Shown piece after piece: positions 35,835-47,190 of a stretch of DNA of 64,000 nucleotides. A program made the translations under genes and the position numbers. This DNA is from Arachis hypogaea. Taxonomy: Eukaryota; Streptophyta; Magnoliopsida; Fabales; Fabaceae. The notes under the pieces were generated by a model. It saw only the letters and a program-made list of their open reading frames with translations. It ran no database searches and had not been told where the DNA came from. The stretch covers positions 18,735,878 through 18,799,877 of the forward strand of contig NC_092054.1 in the NCBI RefSeq assembly GCF_003086295.3, given 5' to 3'. Within the stretch, counting starts at the first letter, position 1. Each line of letters begins with the position of its first letter.

Positions 35835-36560
35835 ATTATTTAACTCGTTTATAATATAAACGAATTGATTATGTACGTATTTTGTTTATACTGTAAACGA
35901 GATAAGACACATATTTTAAACAAGAAAAATAGATACACATGTGACACATGGGAGACAACAAATTACACGTATTGTTTATAGTGTAAACGAGATGAGTGCA
36001 TAATCAATTTATTTACACTGTAAATGAGATAGAATATGACAAATTAAAAGCAACAATAAAAAGATATGCAAGTATTAGCCTTCCTTACAAACATATCATT
36101 TCTTCTACAAGTATTTTTGTGAGTGTATATCCTAATTATCACATGAAAAACAGTGATGATCGGGTTGTATTTGAGCGTGATAGTCCTATTCTTTTGCGAA
36201 TTCATCGATTAAGTTCTTTGTCTGAGTTGAAGAGCCTAATATTGACAAGCATGGGTGCTAATGAGACAAAAGAGGTTAGAAGAGTTGGGTATAGGTTGTT
36301 AGCACCAATAGAAAATAGAGTATTTTGGTTTCGTGTTTCTTGCCTCGATGGCGATTAGTATGTGCGCCTAATATTTAATGTCCACAGAAGAATCATGACC
36401 TAACAAGTGATGGAATTTTCTGCGGAGATTGGTGACGTAGGTGGTAATGATTCTGGGTACTCAAATTTTGTTCAAAATGACCCACCTCTAGTCTAGTGAA
36501 ACACATGGACGCTAACAGTGAAGAGTTGGATGACAACATCAACATCACATCATTGCTTTT
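35835..36560 (+). mobile_element. Fragment of a Mutator-like element (5' terminal repeat region plus MURA N-terminus)
   Basis: Positions 35840-36030 hold repeated near-palindromes of the type GTTTATA.TGTAAACGAGAT (35884, 35974, and more diverged 36011), probably the subterminal or terminal-repeat part of a MULE. A decayed N-terminal MURA frame follows (36092-36501). The transposase core and the right terminus are missing, and an LTR element begins at 36782. Confidence 0.65.
36092..36501 (+). pseudogene. MURA-like transposase N-terminal region, decayed
   Basis: The frame reads SSTSIFVSVYPNYHMKNSDD, then SPILLRIHRLSSLSELKSLI, VGYRLLAPIENRVFWFRVSC, LDGD, stop, YVRLIFNVHRRIMT, stop, QVMEFSAEIGDVGGNDSGYS. 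This pattern is that of the N-terminal part of MULE transposases abundant in Arachis-like genomes (family knowledge). The two stops (TAG at 36356, TAA near 36401) make it non-functional, and the DDE core is not present. The 120-residue open frame begins at 35996, but residues before SSTS do not match and may belong to the leader. Confidence 0.7.
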
Positions 36561-36781
36561 TTTTTTTCTAAAATTATTTTTATTGTTATGCATATAAACT
36601 TTGAGAATATTATGATCAAAGCCAATCTCACTACAAAACTATCAAATTATCACCTCTCTTCCGCATCTTCTTCTTTGGAGAAACTTAAGCTGTGACAACG
36701 AAAATTGGTGTCGTGGTGCCCTATAGTGACGTCATGGTGCCAACACCATAGAGGAAAAGAAGTATGTGAGATGCTGCTGAC
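36502..36781. other. Short unassigned stretch, target region of the next element
   Basis: Nothing is recognisable. It ends in CTGAC (36777-36781), the left target-site copy of the LTR retrotransposon. Confidence 0.4.
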
Positions 36782-38799
36782 TAATGACACTTCATCTTAA
36801 GCGATTTTTAAGGTTCTTTTTCATTTATTTTCTTAGATTTTAAATAAAATTTCTTATGTTTTCTAATAGAATTACATAAATAATCAAATATTTGGAGTTG
36901 CGATAATATTTCTGTATTTTCAGGAGTTTTTAGTTCAAAAACAAACAAGAATCAAAAGTTTATCACAAGAAAAACACAAGTACAGCAAAAGCGTGGCCTA
37001 AAAAGCAAAACCATGCCCAAAAGAAAGACAACTGGAGACCAAACTCCAAATTGCAAGCACACCGAGCAGCCATGATCACAAGTCCAGCGTACAAGTTCCC
37101 AACCCTGACCTCTTCACACTCAAGCGATCATAACTTGAGCGATAGAGGTCCAAATGAGACGGTTCTAATTGTGTTAGAAAGCTAGCATCTAGAGTTTCAA
37201 AATTTTATGTATATATCTATAGTGGACGTTTAGTTTGAGCTGCGCACCACCTCCATCTTTGGGACACGAAAAACAATGCCCTAGATACTGCAACATGCAT
37301 GCCTGGCAGATGGCTCCTGCGCCTGACGGATGGCTCCTACACCTAGCGGACAGCTCCTGCACCTGGTGGATAGCTCCTACTCCCGGTGGCCTTCCCAACA
37401 CCCCCAGCGGACTCTCCCTGCAACTCCAGCACGCTTGGCGGACAACATACATATCCGGCATGTATGTCCTTCCCTAGAAGTGTGATTTTGGGCTTTTGCT
37501 CAATTTTCGCAAGCCCAACTTAAGGATAGTTACAACTCTCAGCAACAGTTAATGCCCAAACTTAATTATCCACATCATTAAAAATACTAATTACATCCAC
37601 AACACTGAAGACTCTAGAAGATTAATTATTAATTCTTTTTAGAAACATAAAAGATTTGGTTGTTAGAATTTGTTGTTAGATTAGATTTGAATTATTGTTT
37701 TTATTTGAATTTAAAGTAAGTAGTTAGTTATCTTATCTTTCTTTACAAAGAATAAATTAGGATTAGTTTTGAATTTGAATTCTAGAATTTAGAATATAAA
37801 CAAGTAAACTTTGATCACAAGAGAAGGGCATCCGGGGGGAGTATCTTCGGATCTATCACGTGTCTCCCTTCCTCTTTTCATTTGTTTTATTTTCTTTTAC
37901 TTTTGCATGAGTAACTAATCCTATGTTAAAGGGTTAGGAACTCTGTTTATCTTTTCTATAGGTTATTAATCTAAGTTTATTTTATTTTCAAGTTTTGCAT
38001 TGATCTATTTTAAGATTGAGTTATTTGTTCTTCATTCGGATTAGTGATATCGAAAGGAATGCTAATCTCTTTTGACTTATTTTATTATAATTAAAAATTT
38101 TGATATTTGAATTATAGCTTGAAAACTCATTCACATAATCCTTTGAATTCGGCTAGGAATGATGGTTCAATTAGTGTGCGACACATACATGATTTTCAAT
38201 CACTCTAATTTTGAATAAGTGACATATAATTCGGATTAGAACAACTTTTAAAAATTGTGTTTTTCTTCTAAAGATTTAACTGGACAGGACTAGCTTGAAT
38301 ATGTGACATGTAAATCGACTTAAAGACTACTTTTAAATCTTACTAGAAAACTAAATCTATTTTGTGTTTAATCTTTTGATTAATTTATTGACAATTAATT
38401 AATGCTTGAGAAGCTGAGGAACCAAGGAATTGAAAATCAGTTACTAAAAATTTTTTATGAAAGATCTTTGCAAACTTCAAGATGAGTAAACAAGGTTTAA
38501 TTTCTCTAAAAGCATAAACAAATCCGAAACCCTTGACTCTCACCATCACTGTCTTCTCCCAAATCAACATTCAAATTCTCTGTCCGTAAGCATTCAAGCA
38601 CTCAAGGTTCTCAAGCTCTCAGCAAGACACAATCTTGCCGTCTTTAAATTCAGGTTCTTTTGATTTAATTAGGTATTTAATCTGCCATTTGATTGTTCAA
38701 TCCTTTAATTCTTATGGGAAAGATATCCACTCACCGTGATATTACTTATGCAATCTGGTGTACTTGCTGGTATCCGCGAGCTTCAATTTTCACTCATCA
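36782..38799 (+). repeat. Left LTR, 2018 bp
   Basis: It starts TAATGACACTTCATCTTAAG (the first G of TG has become A) and ends CACTCATCA. Inside, 37300-37440 contains several imperfect copies of a GC-rich 22-24 bp phrase (CCTGGCGGATGGCTCCTAC type), which is also found in the right LTR at 42375-42430 and, beyond the solo LTR, at 43861-43930. The ORFs crossing these phrases are not genes. Confidence 0.88.
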
Positions 38800-39960
38800 A
38801 TTTTTTTACGTTGGTGTCGAAGATTAATTAAGATTGACAATATACGTCTGAGTAGATTCTAATTTAGATATTGTTTTCTTTCTTTTCTTTTATTTCACTT
38901 TTAATTTCTTTATTTTTTTTTCTACGTTCTTTTTTTTTTCTTTTTTTTTTTCACGTGTTTTTCCTTCCTTTCTTATTTTTCCTTTCTCTTTTTTCATTCT
39001 ACATTCTTTTTCTTTTCTTTTATCTTCTTTATTTTATCTAATTATTTTCTAAAGTAGATCTTGTTTTATTTTCTTTTATTCCCTTAGTTGATTTAAATTC
39101 TTTTTTCTTTATTTTTTTATTCCAAAATATTCTTTGATTTTTTTTGTTTGTGTATACAAGGAATGATGGAGTTGGATGCTTTGAAAAAAATCCTATTTAA
39201 TCATAAGTTCTTGCTCCTGCAACTCGCTTATTTCATAAGACAAGTGAAACAAACGCAGTGTGAGCTACTGGGATATTTTTACAAGCCGAAAAAATTACTC
39301 ATATCTTTTTGAATGGAGAAATTATCCAAATTTTGAATGGGAGAGTCAAGAACAAGGATACTTCAATGTGCCAAACAAGCAAATAAATTTTAATGTTAAA
39401 GATCAAATCCTTCAAGAACCATCACCTTTTAAACTTATCATAGGAAAAATAGATTTAATCGTTGATAAGATGTCTTAACAAGCTCTTGAAAGTAAGATAG
39501 AAAAACTCATCTAAGCCACTGCCTCCTTCATGCAAAAAAAAGAACAAACTTCAAAAATTGAAAAATTTCTATCAGAAATTTAGAGATGTAAGTGAAGCAT
39601 GTTGCCAAGCAACTGCCAAAAAGGCAAAATTCTTCGGAAAAATATTTCACAATTCATGTAAATGGTCCATATCTCTGTAAATAAGAAGAAACCATAGAAA
39701 GCGACTTGGCTAATCCATTAAACCAAGAAGTACCTAATAAAATGGCTTTAACTAATTTGCCACAACAATCTAAGGAGGAAAAAGAAAAGAAGCCAGCACA
39801 CACTTACACAAGAGAGAAGACATTCTCAAACAACACCAAGGGAATAAACCCCGCCATGTGCGTATGTAAAATCTCACTAGAAGAAGATTCTAAACTTGTA
39901 GTATAAACACAAAGAAGACTTAATCCAATAAAAGAAGTTGTTTACAAAGAGGTAACCAAG
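38800..39960 (+). pseudogene. Degenerate gag-like remains in the element interior
   Basis: After a T-rich tract (38870-39160) come short frames: 39260-39478 (FEWRNYPNFEWESQEQGYFN) and 39706-39906 (Lys/Glu-rich). The WRNYPNFEWE phrase resembles the start of gag-like proteins in other non-autonomous Arachis elements (recalled, not searched). Frames are short and interrupted, so the protein is lost. Confidence 0.35.
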
Positions 39961-40751
39961 TTGTTGAAAGAAATCCAATCAGTGAATATCTTTTTCTTTT
40001 CTTCTCCATTAGAATCCTTGCTTTTAATTAATTGGAAGATAAAGAAAAAATCTTTATCTTTTCTATTTTAATTAAGTATCCTATATTTACATTCTTCTTC
40101 TTCTTCTTTCACATTCTTCTTTCACATTTAGTTTTGGTTCACGTTGTGTTTTAAAATTTTTTAAAAAATTTTTAATTTTAATTTAGTAAAATATTTTTTT
40201 AAAAAAATCATCACATGCATCCTCTTTAAAACAATTTTAAACTGTGTTTTTAAATTTTTGTTTTTTGTTCTTGATTTTTAAACTTAAAAAAAAAGAGAAC
40301 ATCCAGAAATTTTTAAAATTTTAAAATTATTTTTCATTTTTTCTTCTATTTTCTTATGTATTCTTTAAAGATTTCTCCCATGTTTTCTCTTTTTTTTTTT
40401 TCTTTTGCATCAAAATTTATTTTCTTTTACTTGTTCCTTTACTAATAGTTGCATTCGTCCTATTTCTTTCTTTTTTATGAACGTATACTTTTTGATATGG
40501 CTTACACTATTTATTGCTAAATTTTGTTAAATTCTAATTTTGGTATAAACCCTTAAGTTTAGTGTCGGTAACACCATGAGCCTCTGGATGATGAAGAATA
40601 AAGAAAACAGTAATGAGGAACAAGTAATTGGTAAGATCTTGGTAAGATGAATTTTATATTCTGGTGGTTAACAATTTTCTTTTTATTGTGTTCTTTCTTT
40701 TCTGTTTATTTCTTTTTTCTATCTTTTTATGCATGCATTGCATATTCTGTA

Positions 40752-41085
40752 TGGTCCCACATCGGTTGGGGAGGGGAACGAAGCATGTCTTATAAGGGCG
40801 TGGATACCTCTCCCTAGCATGACGCATTTTGACGAGTGAGTGTGGGGGTTTCGGCTATCATCCCTATAGTCAAAGGCAAAACCGTGAGACCTTGTGTGCC
40901 AAAGCGGATAATATCGTGCTAGCAGATGGTCTGGGCTATTAGAGATGGTATCAGAGTCGGAGTCCGGATCGATATGCCAGCGCCGTTGGAGAGGGGAACG
41001 AAGCATGCCTTATAAGGGTGTGGATACCTTTCCCTAGTATGACGCATTTTGACGAGTGAGTGTGGGGGCTTCGGCTATCATCCCT
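40752..41085 (+). mobile_element. TRIM-like element: 95-bp direct repeats around a tRNA-Met primer site
   Basis: Two copies of a 95-bp sequence (40771-40865 and 40991-41085; GAGGGGAACGAAGCATG...TCGGCTATCATCCCT) differ at about five positions. Between them, 40946-40956 reads TGGTATCAGAG, the usual complement of the initiator tRNA-Met end. The left flank (TGGTCCCACATCGGTTGGGG) belongs to a sequence widely repeated in plants. LTR-like repeats, a primer site and no coding capacity together describe a terminal-repeat retrotransposon in miniature. The left end of the right repeat is not complete. Confidence 0.6.
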
Positions 41086-41264
41086 CAAAAACAGAAATTT
41101 GAAGAAGTATTATGAGAATTCAAATCAATTTCTTGAAGCAGTACAAAAAAATGGGGAAGAGTCTCGAAAGATAAAGAAATCAAAAGTTATAAGGCTCTAA
41201 GAACCAATGACTAGGGCCTAGTTATGTGTCTGTGGTGTTTGTATTTTAAGAAAAGACTTTGGCA

Positions 41265-41551
41265 AGTAAATCCGATGGGTGCTTTATCACCCGATAACTT
41301 GGGCCAACTGAACTGGAATTATTGATTGAAAGTCCGCTTAAAGAGTTTCCCTAAGATAAAACATTAAGAAGTCCAAAGAAGATCTGGGCATCGATGTCTA
41401 AAAATAAAATCCTAGGTATATGCTTGTGGGGTGATTGTGCCAAGGAGAGGCTTGCGTAGTTATATCCGTAGGGTGATTTATCACCCGGTAACTTAGGCCA
41501 AATGGACCGGGATTACTGATCGGAATCCCATTAAGAGTTGCCTTGCGACAG
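41265..41551 (+). repeat. Direct repeat of about 95 bp near the right LTR
   Basis: Two copies, 41265-41362 and 41460-41551, share GTGATTTATCACCCGGTAACTT-like text (GGGTG..TTATCACCC is a hairpin), CCAA.TG.ACTGG.ATTA.TGAT, and TTAAGAGTT. They lie in the non-coding 3' part of the LTR element. Confidence 0.7.
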
Positions 41552-41860
41552 AACCCTTAGAGTCAAAAGCCGCAAAGATCTTTCCTCCGAATTAAAATGT
41601 GACGTAACTGCCTTCAAGTCATATAAGCCCAAAATTCTCATAATGAAATTCGGATTTCAGCTTTTGAAAATTCCTAAAGTCTAAGTATGCAATATCCATA
41701 AAGAATAAGAGAAGACGAATGTAATCACAAGGATTATCATAAATCCCACTTCTGTTTTCAAAATCAATTTTGAAAACCTTTTCAAATCTTTTTCATTAAG
41801 CTAAACTCCGTTTATTTTTCTTTTTGCTTGAGGACAAGTAAAGTTTTAAGTTTAGTGTTG

Positions 41861-44800
41861 TGATGACATGTCATCTTAAGCAATTTTTAAGATTTTTTCC
41901 ATTCATTTTCTTTGGTTTGAAATCAAATTTCTTATGTTTTCTAATAGACATAAATAATCAAATATTTAGAGTTGGAATAGTGTTTCGGTATTTTCAGGAG
42001 TTTTTAGCTCAAAAATAAATAAGAATCAAAGCTTCTTCACAAGAAAAATACAAGTACAGCAAAAGCGTGGCCTAAGGAGCAAAACCGTGTCTAAAAGGAA
42101 GAAAAGTGGAGCCCAAACCTCCAAATTGCATGCACGCCAGGAGGCTATGATTATAAGCCCAGTGTACAAGTTCTCATCCCTGACTTCTTCACGCTCAAGC
42201 GGTCATAAATTGAGCTATAAAGGTCCAAATGAGGCAATTCTAGTTGAATTAGAAAGGTAACGTCCAGAGCTTCAAAATGATATACATATGTCTATAATTG
42301 ACATTTATTTTGAGCCATGCACCACCTCCATATTTAGGACACAAAAAATAGCACCCCAGACACTGCAACATGCACGCCCGGTGGATGGCTCCTGTGCCTG
42401 GCAGATGGCTCCTATGCCTGGCGGACAGCTCCTTGATAAATCTACATTTTATGGTATTTATTTATTTTAATTTGGTGGATTTTATTGACTTCTCTTGCAT
42501 TTATTCATTGAAATAGTATGTATGGTTTTGTGAATTTCTCCTAAATTGTGCCTAAAATTGAAAATATGATTTTTAGGCCCTTAATTTGATAAATTTAATT
42601 CACTTCTATTCCATTCAATGCTTTAATGTGTTTGTTGAGTGATTTCAGGCTTAGAAGGCAAGTATAGATTGAAAGAAATGCAAGCAAGGTGGGAGAATTC
42701 ATGAAGAAATTGAGTTTGGAACTTTACAGGTCCCGCGTACTCGAGTGTGTGTCCGCGTACGCGACCGTGGATTTGTGCAAGCTCGTGTACGTGAGCATTT
42801 GGCCCCGTATGCAAGTTAACCAGAACGTGCCTCATTAAAGAGAACACGTGAGTGGCAATTTCTGGGGAGGGGGGTTTGGACCCAATCCAACTCATTTCTG
42901 ATACTTTTAAGCCAAGGATGGAAGAGGGATGAACCAAGTAGTCATAATTGAGTTTTAGTCCTGCTTTAGGTTAGATTTCTAGAGAGAGAAGCTCTCTCTT
43001 CTCTCTATAATTTAGGATAGTTTAAATCAAATTTCCTTAGATCTAAGTTTTAATTCTTGTTTTAGTTCAACTCTCTTTATATTTCCTTGCTCTATTGTCT
43101 TAATTCTCTTAGTTTTACTTGTTAATCTCTTTATTTTGTCAATTTTAGTTTTATGAACAATATTGTTAATTCCCTTTTCTTTAATGCAATTTAATGTTTT
43201 ATGTTTTGTTGTGGTTTAATCTAGTTGTTGTTATTGATTTCTTGCAATTGGTAGTCTTACATTTTATTATTCTTGTAATTTACCATGCTCTTATTTTTAT
43301 GCACACCAAGTGTTTGATAAAATGTCTCTCTTAATTTTATGGTAGATTTTTAGCACTCTTGCTTTGATATTGAGGACTTAGGTGACTTGATGTTATTGAT
43401 GTCCAATGTGATTAACAATTTAGGGTTGTTAGTTGGTTTTTGGATCGACTATGTCCATTTGATTTCTCCCTCCAATGTTAGAGGAAATCTAAGTGGAATT
43501 AACTCTTTGTAATTGCCATGTTATGGTCAATGATCTAGATAGGAAACCTTGATTCTTAACCCTTGCCAAAAGTGTCTTTTAGTATTTGATTTCTTTGTTT
43601 GATCTTTACTTTCTTGCACTTTTCATTTCTTGTTTCTTGTCATCAAAATCCCAAAAATATCCCATAACCAGTAATATACACACTTCCCTGCAATTCCTTT
43701 GAGAGACAACCTGAGATCTAATACTCTCAGTATTTCTATTGGTTTGACTTAAGTGACAAATAAATTAAACTTTGATTCAGAGTTATCTGTTGGTTTGGAA
43801 CTATACTTGCAATGCAATTCTTTTTGAAATAAATTCTTAACCGACGATTTTCCTTCGTCACTCCTACGCCCGGTGACCTTCCTAACACACTCGGCGGACT
43901 CCCCTTGCAACTCCAGCACGCCTGGCGGACAACATACATGCCCGACGTGTGTGTCTTCTTTGGAAGTGTTGGACTTTTGATCAATTTCTTCTAATGCAAG
44001 CCCAGCTTAAGGATAGTTACAACTCTCAGGAAGAAACAATTAAGGCCCAAACTTAATTATCCACATCATTAAAAGCTTTAATCACATTTACAATATTGAA
44101 GACTTCAGAAGATTAATTATTAGTTCTTTCTAAAAACATGAAAGATTTGGTTGTTATGATTTGTTTCTAGATTAGATTTGAGTTATTGTTTTTATTTGAA
44201 TTTGAAGTAAGTAGTTAGTTATCTTATCTTTCTTTACAAAGGATAAGTTAGGATTAGTTTTGAATTTGAATTCTAGAATTTAGGATATAAATAAGTGAAC
44301 TTTGTTCACAAGAGAAGGGCATCCGGGGGGAGCATCTTCGGATCCCTCACGTGTCTCTCTTCCTCTTTTAATTTCTTTTGTTTTGTTTTCTTTTAATTTT
44401 TCATTGGTAACTAATCCTCTGTCAAAGGGTTAGGAGCTCTGTTTATATTTTCTATGGGTTATCTACGTTTATTTTATTTTGAAATTTTGCATTGATCTAT
44501 TTCATGATTAAGTTATTCATTCTTCATTCAGATTAGTGATATCAAAAGGTATGCTAATCTCTTTTGAATTATTTTATCATAATTGAAAATTTTGATATTT
44601 GAATTATATCTTGAAAACACTTTCACATGACTCTTTGAATTCGGCTAGGAATAGTGGTTCAATTAGTGTGCGACACATACATGATTTTTAATCATTCTAA
44701 TTTTGAATAAGTGGCATATAACTCGGATTAGAACAACCTTTGAAAATTGTATTTTTCTTCTAAAGATTTAACTAGACAGGACTAGCTTGAATATGTGACA

Positions 44801-45292
44801 TGTAATTCGACTTGAGGACTACTTTTAAATCTTATTAGAAAATTAAATTAGTTTTTGTGCTTAATCTCTTGATTAATTAATTGACGACTAATTAATACTT
44901 GAGAAACTGAGGAACCAAGGAATTGAAAATCAGTTACTAAAGATTTTTCATGAAAGATCCTTGCAAACTTCAAGATGAGTAAATAAGGTTTAATTTTTCT
45001 AAAAGCATAAACACATCTGAAACCCTTGATTCTCACCATCATTGTCTTCTGCCAAATCAACATTCAAGTTTCTTGTCCATAAGCATTCAAGCACTCAAGG
45101 TTCTCAAGCTCTTAGCAAAACACAATCTTGTCCTCTTTAAATCTAGGTTCTTTTGATCTAATTAGGTATTTAATCTGCTCTTTGATTGCTCAATCCTTTA
45201 ATCCTCATGGGAACGATATTCACTAACTGTGGTATTTCTTATGTGATCCGGTGCACTTGCCGGTATCTGTGAGATTCAATTTTTGCTCATCA
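41861..45292 (+). repeat. Right LTR, about 2.0 kb, split by a solo LTR
   Basis: It begins TGATGACATGTCATCTTAAG and ends TTGCTCATCA. Without the insert at 42434-43860 and one 5-bp target copy it is about 2000 bp, against 2018 bp for its partner. The alignment resumes exactly after the insert (CTCCTACGCCCGGTGACCTT against CTCCTACTCCCGGTGGCCTT). Confidence 0.9.
42434..43860 (+). mobile_element. Solo LTR nested in the right LTR, 1427 bp
   Basis: The ends are TGATAAATCTAC...CCTTCGTCA, and the target duplication CTCCT is exact (42429-42433 and 43861-43865). It is the same family as 28370-29901 and the LTR at 3290-4856, but in plus orientation. A CG-rich block lies at 42730-42800 (CGCGTACTCGAGTG, CCGCGTACGCGACCG). 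No internal part is left. Confidence 0.93.
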
Positions 45293-45297
45293 CTGAT

Positions 45298-46924
45298 GGG
45301 TAGTGATGGTAAACAAAAGAGATCGATGACGGAGACACCGAATTATGACTCGGTTCGGAGTGAAGGAGGATGATGGCGATCTTGTAAATAAAATTCGAAG
45401 GTAAAGGAGATGGGCGGGTCCTCTGGCTCACGGCAACGAAAGTTATGGTAGTAGCAGCAGGTAGCACTTGATGGATGCAGGAACGTCGGCAATAGCAATT
45501 TGTGTCGGCATGACCTACTTGCAGCTATCGAGAGTGTGGTTGCCAAGAACAACATCATGGTTCTTTAAGCATTTTTCCTATATAGTAAGGTATGCTGATA
45601 AATAAAAAAGGTGTTTTAATAGTGGTGGTAATGGTTGTATGAAGTACGAGAGAGAAAAAAAAGGACAAAAATAAAAGAGTAAAGTGGCAAATAAACTCAT
45701 GAAAAATTATATTTTGAATAGATTAATCTTTAAAAAAAATATTAATAAAATTTTTTAAAATAATAAACGTAGATAAATTAGTGTTCCACATCTGTTATAT
45801 TAGATAACTTTATTAATATATTTTTTAGGTATTAATCTGTTTAAAATATAAATTTTTAAGAATTTATTTATCATTTTATTTTAAATAAAATTTCTTACTG
45901 CAACTATTTCTATAATATTTAAATATAACTATTAATTATTATATAATTTTAAAATTTGTTAAATCTTAACCATTAATTTAAATTTTCATTAGCCATAATT
46001 TATAAGAAATTTCATGGAACAAAATATACTTTCTCTCTCCTAAACTCATATATCGTCGGTGCTATCACTTAAAAAAACTATATCTCTATCCAATAATTAT
46101 TTCTTCAGCAGAAGAAACATTTTATGTTAAAAACTAAAAGCACGAAAAAAAATTTCCCACCTGATCACCACCTGTACGCGGCTACGCGCACTTATCCACA
46201 CGCCAAGCCTTAAACTAAATTTTCTTCAGCAGTCAAAGTTACTTCCTCAGCAGTCAAGAAATTTTTCTTATTTTATTGACGTGAGACGTTATTGACGTGA
46301 GACGTGACCTTATTTTCATTTTTTGTGATTTTAAAAGAAACTCATATACAATTAATGAGAAATAACTATTGATGTGCTCTTAAATCATAAGTGATCTCCT
46401 TCAAATTAAAATCTCATACAATAAAATCATAAGGTGAATGACGCTGTAGCTACTGAGCAGTGAGAATAATGGCCCATGCGTTAGTTTAAGTTCTCCTGGA
46501 TTTATTGACCGATTTAATTAGACTTACATGTAGATTTTCTTTTGAATAATGTATACATCTAAATTTTTTTATAAATTAAATTAAATTAAATTAAATAATA
46601 AAATTTATAATAATATTAGTTATAGCTAATTTTTATTATGTTATACTAATTTAGTTAAATTTTGTTAACAAAAAATTTTAAATATGTAGTATTAATTTTT
46701 TTTTTCTTTTTATTGATTTAGATGTAGATTTATGGGCTTAAATTCGATTTTAAAACAATTTGAAATAAATGGATTTAAATTGATTAATTTATATATAATT
46801 AATGTATTTAATATCATAAATTTTATATAATAACTTAATAAAATTTTAACTTTAAATATTAAATTTAATAAATATTATATAATATTTATATAAAACTAAA
46901 ATATTTTAAAATAAAAATATAGAC
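45298..46924. other. Non-coding DNA between two elements
   Basis: No gene could be supported. A moderately GC-rich part at 45298-45560 has small minus-strand ORFs without family resemblance. The rest is AT-rich. A 16-bp tandem duplication (TATTGACGTGAGACGT) occurs at about 46276-46308. Confidence 0.5.
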
Positions 46925-47092
46925 AATTTACGTAAATAAAAACAATTAGAATTCATATTTACGTAAATACAATAATTTGAAATTGATTACATCAGTGTCC
47001 TATTCTAACTCTATATATATAAACAACGGCTGCTAATCACGATTTAGTATTTGTACATAAGCCACAAGATCCCTATCGCGATTTATGAAGAG
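46925..47092 (+). repeat. Left terminal inverted repeat of the MULE
   Basis: About 165 bp match the reverse complement of 55569-55724 at roughly 80 per cent by eye. The outermost bases are AATTTACGTAAATAAA (right partner AATTTACATAAATAAA). Confidence 0.88.
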
Positions 47093-47190
47093 CTATGTTT
47101 GTACACAAACTGCAAGATCCCTCCTGCAGTTTATGAAGAGATAATTTTTGTGCATAAACCGCGAGATCCCTACTGTAGTTTATGAAGGTT
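47053..47190 (+). repeat. Three tandem copies of about 54 bp next to the left terminal repeat
   Basis: The phrase TTGTACATAAGCC.C.AGATCCCT..CGC.GTTTATGAAG occurs three times (from about 47053, 47108 and 47147), the first lying in the terminal repeat itself. It directly precedes the transposase start at 47247, where the promoter should be. Only one copy is seen at the right end. Confidence 0.8.

Larger units (their letters stand above)
36782..45292 (+). mobile_element. Complete non-autonomous LTR retrotransposon with nested insertion, 8.5 kb
   Basis: Two related LTRs (36782-38799 and 41861-45292) flank a 3.06 kb interior. The interior has no polymerase or integrase text. The flanks are CTGAC (36777-36781) and CTGAT (45293-45297), a 5-bp target duplication with one change. 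Just before the right LTR lies GCTTGAGGACAAGTAAAG...AAGTTTAGTGTTG, a purine-rich end typical of plant Ty3-type elements. The likely primer site after the left LTR (about 38810-38830, TTGGTGTCGAAGATT) is degenerate; it may derive from a tRNA-Asp type site. The orientation is plus. Many changes between the LTRs show that the insertion is not recent. Confidence 0.88.

Noticed and set aside
37235..37477. Pro/Trp/Ser-rich ORFs in the LTR
   Set aside because: They come from a short GC-rich phrase repeated inside the LTR, and the same phrase in the second LTR gives a different frame.
38870..39160. T-rich tract as the poly(A) end of a minus-strand retroposon
   Set aside because: It is a pyrimidine-rich, C-containing tract inside an LTR element, with no target duplication around it.
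40752..41085. Cassandra-type element with a 5S rRNA domain
   Set aside because: The primer site and short repeats suggested it, but no 5S-like internal promoter box could be recognised in the repeats.
45276..45558. Minus-strand ORFs right of the 36.8-45.3 kb element
   Set aside because: The two frames overlap and have no recognisable domain, and they start in or next to the LTR end.
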